Shown in pieces: positions 6,735 to 10,590 of a DNA stretch of 10,590 bases. Under the pieces are notes generated by a model. That model saw only the letters and a list, made by a program, of their open reading frames with translations. It searched no databases and was not told the origin of the DNA. Each line of letters starts with the position of its first letter. The stretch's first letter is position 1. The position numbers were made by a program, and so were the translations under genes. This DNA comes from Gemmatimonadales bacterium UBA2982 (GTDB taxonomy: Bacteria > Gemmatimonadota > Gemmatimonadetes > Longimicrobiales > Gaopeijiaceae), in NCBI GenBank assembly GCA_002347035.1, contig DEAM01000034.1, forward strand, positions 1 through 10,590, written 5' to 3'.

Positions 6735-8115
6735 CGGTCACCTAACCTCGATCCCAACCACCATCTTGGGTGGAGGGCTCGCGGGGCTCGCTTTCGCCTA
6801 CTTTGCGAACCTCGCAGGCGAGAAGGTCAAGTTGTTAGAGGCGGCTCCTTTTCTCGGTGGCAACGGCAGGACGCTTAGATTCGGAGAGGCATTGATCGAC
6901 ACGGGGGCTCATAGGCTTCACGATCGCAACCCCGTTGCTACCGAGGCGTTTCGTCGTCTCTTGGGGCCCGCCCTGCGCAGGGTGGAGGCACCGAGTCAGA
7001 TTATATGGCGCGGGAGAGGGATCGACTTTCCACTGAAACCTTTGAACGCCGCGATACGCATGGGACCAAAAGAGCTGGCGAGGGTCCTAGCAGAGAATAT
7101 CATCCCGAACCGCGGCGCCATTCCCAAAACTTTCGAAGAGCTGGCTGTCCTTCGGTATGGGCCCACTCTTGCAAGGCAGTTCCTACTCAACTACTCGGAG
7201 AAACTTTGGGGCCGGCGAGCTGATGAACTTGACCCGAAGGTAGCCGGGGGTCGCCTGAGTGGCCTGACGCTAGGTTCAGTTCTTCGAGAGTTGTTGTTGG
7301 GAGCGCGTGCGACGACTAGGCACCTCGATGGTGCTTTCTATTATCCTACGCGTGGCTTCGGCATGCTTGTCGACGCACTAGTGGACCATATCGGGGAAGA
7401 GTGTTTGCAAACTGACGCGCCTGTGACCCGTATCGCTCATGACGGTCGGAGAGTGCTTTCAGTGGACGTCTTGGGCGAGTGCCAACAGGTCTGTGGTGAC
7501 GTGGTAAGTACGATCCCGCTCCCCCGACTAGTCGAGCTACTCGACCCGCCACCTGAGGAAAGCATCAGACGGGCTGCACGATCCCTGAGTTATCGGCATT
7601 TGCGGCTCTGCATCGTAAGGCTTGATCAAGACACGGTATCACGCTCGGCGTCACTGTATTTCCCTGAAAAATCCATACCTTTCACGCGGCTGTACGAGCC
7701 GAAGAACAGAAGCTCAGAGATGGCACCCGTCGGATCTACGGCCATCGTTCTCGAAATTCCCTGCTCGGACCAGGAGGAGTGGTGGATGATGTCCGATAAA
7801 AATTTTGAGACAGGAGTGCTAAGGGCGCTTCCTGCGACCGGGCTAGAACTGGGGCCCATCATCGGGGTCCACAGCGTTAGACTCTCCAATGCCTACCCCA
7901 TTATGGACCTCAATGCCGGCCCGACAGCGGCCAGACTATTGGAGTATGTGGATTTGTTCGACAACCTCAGGCTCGGAGGTCGAGCAGGAACCTTCCGGTA
8001 TCTGCACACGCACGATCTCTTCGCTGATGCATACGAATGGGCGACTGATAGGGCTGATTCTGGGACGTCTAGATCGAGCACATTCCCTAGCTATCCTGTG
8101 TTCTGCTCGTCCTGA
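6712..8115 (+). CDS. FAD-dependent UGM/protoporphyrinogen-oxidase-like enzyme
   Basis: A 467-residue flavoprotein of the amine-oxidase/UDP-galactopyranose-mutase-like superfamily. The FAD-binding Rossmann fold is clear: ILGGGLAGL (18-26), ribose-binding Glu43 in KLLEAAPFLGG, then GRT and DTGAHR at 52-68. WRGRGIDFPLKPLN, YSEKLWGRR (161-169) and FYYPTRGFGMLVDAL are typical of the polysaccharide-cluster members often named protoporphyrinogen oxidase-like. GRAGTFRY (about 424-430) is the C-terminal FAD contact. ATG 6712 is chosen because the fold begins at residue 16; an upstream extension to 6532 would lie inside the GT-C gene. It overlaps that gene by 23 bp, suggesting translational coupling and a shared role in surface-sugar or polyprenyl-linked glycan metabolism. 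Its last codons (FCSS, stop) lie in a repeat found twice more downstream, so the C-terminus may have been altered by recombination. A haem/porphyrin role is less likely. Confidence 0.82.
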   Translation: MSTQHAPDGHLTSIPTTILGGGLAGLAFAYFANLAGEKVKLLEAAPFLGGNGRTLRFGEALIDTGAHRLHDRNPVATEAFRRLLGPALRRVEAPSQIIWRGRGIDFPLKPLNAAIRMGPKELARVLAENIIPNRGAIPKTFEELAVLRYGPTLARQFLLNYSEKLWGRRADELDPKVAGGRLSGLTLGSVLRELLLGARATTRHLDGAFYYPTRGFGMLVDALVDHIGEECLQTDAPVTRIAHDGRRVLSVDVLGECQQVCGDVVSTIPLPRLVELLDPPPEESIRRAARSLSYRHLRLCIVRLDQDTVSRSASLYFPEKSIPFTRLYEPKNRSSEMAPVGSTAIVLEIPCSDQEEWWMMSDKNFETGVLRALPATGLELGPIIGVHSVRLSNAYPIMDLNAGPTAARLLEYVDLFDNLRLGGRAGTFRYLHTHDLFADAYEWATDRADSGTSRSSTFPSYPVFCSS

Positions 8116-8145
8116 GTTGCGGGCCTGAGTGGGGCAGGGCAGAAT
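8086..8145 (+). repeat. Long repeat, copy A (3' portion)
   Basis: TGCTCGTCCTGAGTTGCGGG and the following bases up to AGAAT (8104-8145) are identical to 9131-9172 except for one base (GGGGCA versus GGGGCG). A weaker match continues leftward as CCTAGCTA (8086-8093), shared with copy C. The repeat contains the stop codon of the FAD enzyme and ends on the last base of the stop codon of the convergent ModA-like gene. Confidence 0.9.
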
Positions 8146-8912
8146 CAGGGCACGTCCATACCCATCTCTTCGAGAACGGCCATGGCGGGTGCGGAGCGCA
8201 GGAACGTGATCAGGGCCCGGGCGGTCTCCGCGTCTCTGGCATTGGTTGGAATGCCAGCCGAAATCGGCAGATACGTCTGCAAGTCGCCGGGCAACCCTCC
8301 GACCAGGTCGACTCCCGGGACGGCGACCAACTCGGCCACCTGCTGCACGCCGATCTCGACCTCTCCGCTCACGAGGAGGGCGCCCACCGGCCCGCTCTGC
8401 GGGTTCACCCCCTTGGCGGTGACCTCATCGGTGATGCCGAGGTGCTCGACGGCACCGAGGAAGATCCGGCCGCTCGTGAAGCGGCTGTAGCCAACGCTGC
8501 TCGCCCCTAGTAGGACGGCCTTCAGCTTCTCGGGGGTGCTGATGTCGGGCTTCGGGGCGCCGGCCTTCACCGCCACCCCGATCTTCGAAGTCATCACCGG
8601 GGTCCTGCTCATGGCGGAGATGTCGCCGCTCGCTACGAACTCATCCACGGCAGCCGCACCAGTGACGATCATGTCCACGTTGCCCTGCCTGACGTCTGTG
8701 GCAAGTGCGTCACCTCGCGGTCTGACGAGATTGACCTGGTGGCCGGTCTCGCGCTCGAACATCGAGACGAGCCTCTCCATGATATGCGGAACCGGGCCTC
8801 CGCCTATGGCCACGGTGATGCCTTGCTCTCCCGTTGACACCTGAGCCTGGGCGCGGGACGCCCCCAGGCTGGCAGCCGCGCACGCGGCCACGAGCAACGT
8901 CCTGATCTTCAT
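8145..8912 (-). CDS. ModA-like periplasmic substrate-binding protein
   Basis: A 255-residue secreted solute-binding protein. Residues 1-23 are a signal peptide ending SRAQA. The mature part has the type-2 periplasmic-binding pattern of the ModA/SBP_bac_11 group: ITVAIGGGPVPHIMERLVSMFERETGHQV at the start, then RQGNVDMIVTGAAAVDEF, SRTPVMTSKIGVAVKAG, SGEVEIGVQQVAELV and a final ALITFLRSAPAMAVLEEMGM. The start at 8912 has GGAGG five bases upstream; a longer frame from 8942 lacks a ribosome-binding site and a proper signal. The expected ModB/ModC permease and ATPase are absent from the window, so it is an orphan here. The ligand could be an oxyanion, but this group includes members of unknown specificity. 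Its composition is visibly GC-richer than the genes on either side and it lies between repeat copies A and B, suggesting insertion. Confidence 0.85.
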   Translation of the reverse strand: MKIRTLLVAACAAASLGASRAQAQVSTGEQGITVAIGGGPVPHIMERLVSMFERETGHQVNLVRPRGDALATDVRQGNVDMIVTGAAAVDEFVASGDISAMSRTPVMTSKIGVAVKAGAPKPDISTPEKLKAVLLGASSVGYSRFTSGRIFLGAVEHLGITDEVTAKGVNPQSGPVGALLVSGEVEIGVQQVAELVAVPGVDLVGGLPGDLQTYLPISAGIPTNARDAETARALITFLRSAPAMAVLEEMGMDVP

Positions 8913-8917
8913 CGGTT

Positions 8918-8922
8918 CCTCC
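8918..8922 (-). promoter_or_regulatory. Ribosome-binding site of the ModA-like gene
   Basis: Read on the minus strand, GGAGG sits five bases before ATG 8912. It fixes the start of the binding protein and is the strongest Shine-Dalgarno sequence in the window. Many neighbouring genes lack one. Confidence 0.8.
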
Positions 8923-9031
8923 GTGGGGAATGTTCCGGCCAACGACGGTTACACAGCGCTGATTCTATTGTCCCCCGCCCGAAAGAGTTCCAGTCCACGA
9001 CCCGCGGGCCCTGTTAGGGAGCCGGAACAGG

Positions 9032-9068
9032 CGGTGGGGGGGCACGTTCATTTCGCATCCCCCCGCCG
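9032..9068. repeat. G-rich/C-rich 10-bp inverted repeat
   Basis: CGGTGGGGGG (9032-9041) pairs with CCCCCCGCCG (9059-9068) with one T-G wobble around a 17-base loop. It lies between the divergently oriented ModA-like gene and the first small lipoprotein. No T-tract follows on either strand, so it is not called a terminator. Confidence 0.5.
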
Positions 9069-9084
9069 ACTCCTAGCCCCCCCA

Positions 9085-9172
9085 GCCCCCTCCGTGGCAC
9101 CCAGCCACACCCAGCTAAACAAAAGTGTTTTGCTCGTCCTGAGTTGCGGGCCTGAGTGGGGCGGGGCAGAAT
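9085..9172 (+). repeat. Long repeat, copy B (complete)
   Basis: This copy joins both halves of the repeat. Its left half (9091-9139) matches copy C at 47 of 49 positions. Its right half (9131-9172) matches copy A with one difference. The left half has two small hairpins: GTGGC ACCCA GCCAC (9094-9108) and GCTAAACA AAAG TGTTTTGC (9114-9133, with a T-T mismatch). The right end abuts the start of the first small lipoprotein gene, so it also serves as that gene's leader. Confidence 0.88.
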
Positions 9173-9178
9173 GAAGGC

Positions 9179-9556
9179 ATGACACGCTACCGCTACCACG
9201 CCGTTCTGCTGCTCTTCGGGATGCTATACCTGACTGCCTGTCAGACGTGGCAATCCGTCTCGTTAGATGTCATCAGCCCGGCTCAATTGATTGAAGAAGA
9301 TCAACCTAACCGTGTCCGCGTGCTCCTGAGGAGCGGGAACGAATTAGAACTAGAGAACCCATTGGTGGAAGGCGATGAACTTGTGGCTCCGGGGGTCTCA
9401 ATACCCTTGGCAGATATTCTCCGATTAGAGGTAAGGGCTTCCAGTGGAGGCCGGACTGCGGGATTGATCGTCGCGGGGTCGGTTGTGATTTTTGTGACCG
9501 GAATCGTACCTAATCTCATCTGTGGCCCAGAAGGTACTCCCAATGGTCGGTGCTAA
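9179..9556 (+). CDS. Small lipoprotein, first of a tandem pair
   Basis: A 125-residue predicted lipoprotein with signal ending LTAC (Cys21). The mature part reads SLDVISPAQLIEEDQPNRVR, a short beta-rich segment with ELELENPLVEGDELVAPG, then PLADILRLEVR and a hydrophobic C-terminal segment GLIVAGSVVIFVTGIV. This organisation (QLIEE...P.RVRV, EL..P, LADI..LEVR, glycine-rich hydrophobic tail) is one I associate with small lipoproteins of Gemmatimonadota, of unknown function. The start codon overlaps the stop of a three-codon ORF (ATG AAG GCA TGA, 9171-9182), which may help initiation because no well-spaced Shine-Dalgarno is present. The next gene is a paralogue seven bases downstream. Confidence 0.75.
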   Translation: MTRYRYHAVLLLFGMLYLTACQTWQSVSLDVISPAQLIEEDQPNRVRVLLRSGNELELENPLVEGDELVAPGVSIPLADILRLEVRASSGGRTAGLIVAGSVVIFVTGIVPNLICGPEGTPNGRC

Positions 9557-9563
9557 TGAGGGC

Positions 9564-9935
9564 ATGACACGCTACCGTGCCCGCGCCGTTCTGCTGCTCT
9601 TCCTACTGCTAAACCTGACTGCTTGTCATACATGGAACTCAGTTTCGTTAGATGCTATCAGCCTGGCTCAGTTGATTGAAGAAGATCGACCTGACCGTAT
9701 CCGCGTGAGCGGGGTGGGCGTGCTCGACTTGGAACTAGAGAGACCAGCGGTCGATGGCGATCAACTCGTGGCTCCGGGTGGTTTCTCAATGCCCTTGGCA
9801 GACATTCTCCGCCTAGAGGTACGGGGGCTACATATCTTACGCAGTCTCGGAGCTGGTTACCTCGGTGGCCTCGGTGTGTTCGGGTTGTTGACAGTGATTG
9901 ATATTTTCAGATGTGACGGTATATGGGCGTGCTGA
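9564..9935 (+). CDS. Small lipoprotein, second of a tandem pair
   Basis: A 123-residue paralogue of the preceding gene, beginning at ATG 9564 with the same MTRYR start and LTAC lipobox (Cys21). An upstream in-frame ATG at 9522 lies inside the first gene and gives no signal peptide. Identity is high through SLDAISLAQLIEED and PLADILRLEVR. The C-terminal hydrophobic tail (HILRSLGAGYLGGLGVFGLLTVIDIF) then differs completely from that of its neighbour. As in the first copy, a three-codon ORF (ATG AGG GCA TGA, 9556-9567) overlaps the start; its ATG also overlaps the TAA of the first gene. Probably both are anchored to a membrane by the lipid and may insert the tail. Function is unknown. Confidence 0.75.
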   Translation: MTRYRARAVLLLFLLLNLTACHTWNSVSLDAISLAQLIEEDRPDRIRVSGVGVLDLELERPAVDGDQLVAPGGFSMPLADILRLEVRGLHILRSLGAGYLGGLGVFGLLTVIDIFRCDGIWAC

Positions 9936-9939
9936 CCTA

Positions 9940-9996
9940 GTCCCCCTTCCGTGGCACCCAGCCACACCTAGCTAAACAAAAGTGTTTTGCGCGTCC
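9940..9996 (+). repeat. Long repeat, copy C (5' portion)
   Basis: The segment 9948-9996 matches 9091-9139 at 47 of 49 positions, including both hairpins (9951-9965 and 9971-9990). It diverges after GCGTCC, so the right half of the repeat is missing. It starts four bases after the stop of the second lipoprotein gene, a position suitable for a transcript end, though the hairpins lack a T-tract. Confidence 0.88.
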
Positions 9997-10014
9997 GATC
10001 AGGCTAGTACGTTG

Positions 10015-10041
10015 GGACAGCACTCCTAGTGCTGGATGTCC
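10015..10041. repeat. Bulged hairpin downstream of the lipoprotein pair
   Basis: GGACA (10015-10019) pairs with TGTCC (10037-10041), and GCACT (10020-10024) pairs with AGTGC (10028-10032) around a CCT loop, leaving a TGGA bulge. It could be a terminator-like or processed RNA structure; there is no T-tract. Confidence 0.45.
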
Positions 10042-10239
10042 TGGTGTCCCCGTCCTTGCGGAGACGGTATATGAAAGGTATAGCCATGCCTTGGAAATCG
10101 GGCAGGCAGGTTCGGAAAGTCGCTACCTGCCGACGCCGATCACGCGACTAGCACTAGCGCCGTCGAACCAGACCAGGCTCACAGTCGCGAAGCGAGTTCA
10201 GGTCGCCATCACCAAGTCGTAAGCCTCGCTCTGATGTTT

Positions 10240-10590
10240 CTACTCGTCAATCAGCAACGTGCCCTCGTTCAAGATCCCTGTGCTGCCTGAAGCGTCTTCG
10301 TGGAGGGTCCGATTGTCGTCCACCTGGACGCGGTTCAGTTTCATCGTAGCCTCGCCAAGATTGGAGATCCCGCCGCCCGACCCGGCCTCGTTCAAGGTCA
10401 CGCTCCCGCCAGTAATGGTGACGGGGCTGTCGCGACTGAGAATTCCGCCGCCGAAGCTATCACTCCCCGCCGTGTTGCCCGTCACCTCCACCCCTTCGAG
10501 CACCAGCTTGCTCTCGCGGTTGTAGATACCGCCCCCATCGCCGGCGGCCCGGTTCTGGCTGATGGGACCTCCGGTGATCTGAGCCCACGC
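10240..10590 (-). CDS. Parallel-beta-helix surface protein, C-terminal end
   Basis: This is the last 116 residues of a protein whose start lies beyond the right edge; the frame stays open through 10590, so the GTG at 10503 is not a start. It has repeated beta-helix rungs: ISQNRAAGDGGGIYNRES, VEVTGNTAGSDSFGGGILSR, VTLNEAGSGGGISNLGEATM and STGILNEGTLLIDE. The pattern N-x-A-x-x-GGGI-x-N resembles the right-handed beta-helix repeats of chlamydial-type polymorphic outer-membrane proteins and CSLREA-type secreted proteins. Such proteins are exported adhesins or carbohydrate-active surface proteins. No C-terminal autotransporter barrel or T9SS domain follows. It converges on the lipoprotein pair. 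Confidence 0.85.
   Translation of the reverse strand, partial: AWAQITGGPISQNRAAGDGGGIYNRESKLVLEGVEVTGNTAGSDSFGGGILSRDSPVTITGGSVTLNEAGSGGGISNLGEATMKLNRVQVDDNRTLHEDASGSTGILNEGTLLIDE

Larger units (their letters stand above)
9936..10239. other. Non-coding gap with repeat copy C and hairpins
   Basis: Between the second lipoprotein and the convergent beta-helix gene there is no credible ORF. Its left end is repeat copy C. A bulged hairpin (10015-10041) and a stem of GGCAGGT (10105-10111) with ACCTGCC (10125-10131) follow. A very basic 26-codon ORF at 10071-10151 has no family signature. The right part shows only short inverted repeats such as TCGC GAA GCGA. Confidence 0.5.

Noticed and set aside
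8182..8844. Plus-strand ORFs opposite the ModA-like gene
   Set aside because: They are antisense shadows of a high-GC gene, with no ribosome-binding sites or recognisable domains.
9085..9172. Integron attC site
   Set aside because: GCTAAAC approaches the RYYYAAC core but has a mismatch, no GTTRRRY partner at the right spacing was seen, and no integrase is present.
10071..10151. 26-codon basic ORF containing MPWKSGRQVRK
   Set aside because: The MPWK start recalls some transposase N-termini, but nothing else matches and the ORF stops at once; not enough to call an IS remnant.

Overview
The window reads like a piece of a bacterial chromosome, probably from the Gemmatimonadota or a neighbouring phylum. 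This placement is an inference. It rests on the TonB receptor with a carboxypeptidase-regulatory-like N-terminal extension, the DUF4856 lipoprotein, the BspA-type surface repeats, and the small lipoproteins of a kind I associate with Gemmatimonadota. No rRNA or taxonomic marker gene is present.

Layout. (1) Positions 1-620 hold the 3' end of a BspA/DUF285 surface protein built from exact 75-bp repeats. (2) Positions 621-1059 are non-coding: a 3'-half copy of a CUU-anticodon tRNA (possible att site), several inverted and direct repeats, and two tandem Fur-box-like palindromes. (3) Positions 1060-5218 hold a co-directional iron-uptake set: a tiny lipoprotein-like ORF, a FecA-like TonB-dependent receptor and a DUF4856 lipoprotein. 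(4) Positions 5241-8115 hold a GT-C-type membrane glycosyltransferase-like protein overlapped by an FAD-dependent, UDP-galactopyranose-mutase/protoporphyrinogen-oxidase-like enzyme. A very strong terminator-like hairpin lies inside the first codons of the GT-C ORF. (5) Positions 8145-8912 hold a minus-strand ModA-like periplasmic binding protein, visibly GC-richer than its neighbours. (6) Positions 9179-9935 hold two tandem paralogous small lipoproteins. (7) Positions 10240-10590 hold the C-terminal end of a minus-strand parallel-beta-helix surface protein.

How it fits together. The receptor and DUF4856 lipoprotein probably form a Fur-repressed outer-membrane ferric-chelate uptake unit. The GT-C and FAD enzyme pair more likely makes or transfers a cell-surface sugar; the hairpin at their border either separates the two functions or attenuates read-through. 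A long repeat, present in three partial copies at 8086-8145, 9085-9172 and 9940-9996, brackets the ModA-like gene and the lipoprotein pair. It suggests a tandem lipoprotein-gene array into which the minus-strand gene was inserted or recombined. The tRNA fragment, surface-repeat proteins at both edges and patchwork composition point to an accessory, recombining region. I found no complete mobile element, integrase or CRISPR array.
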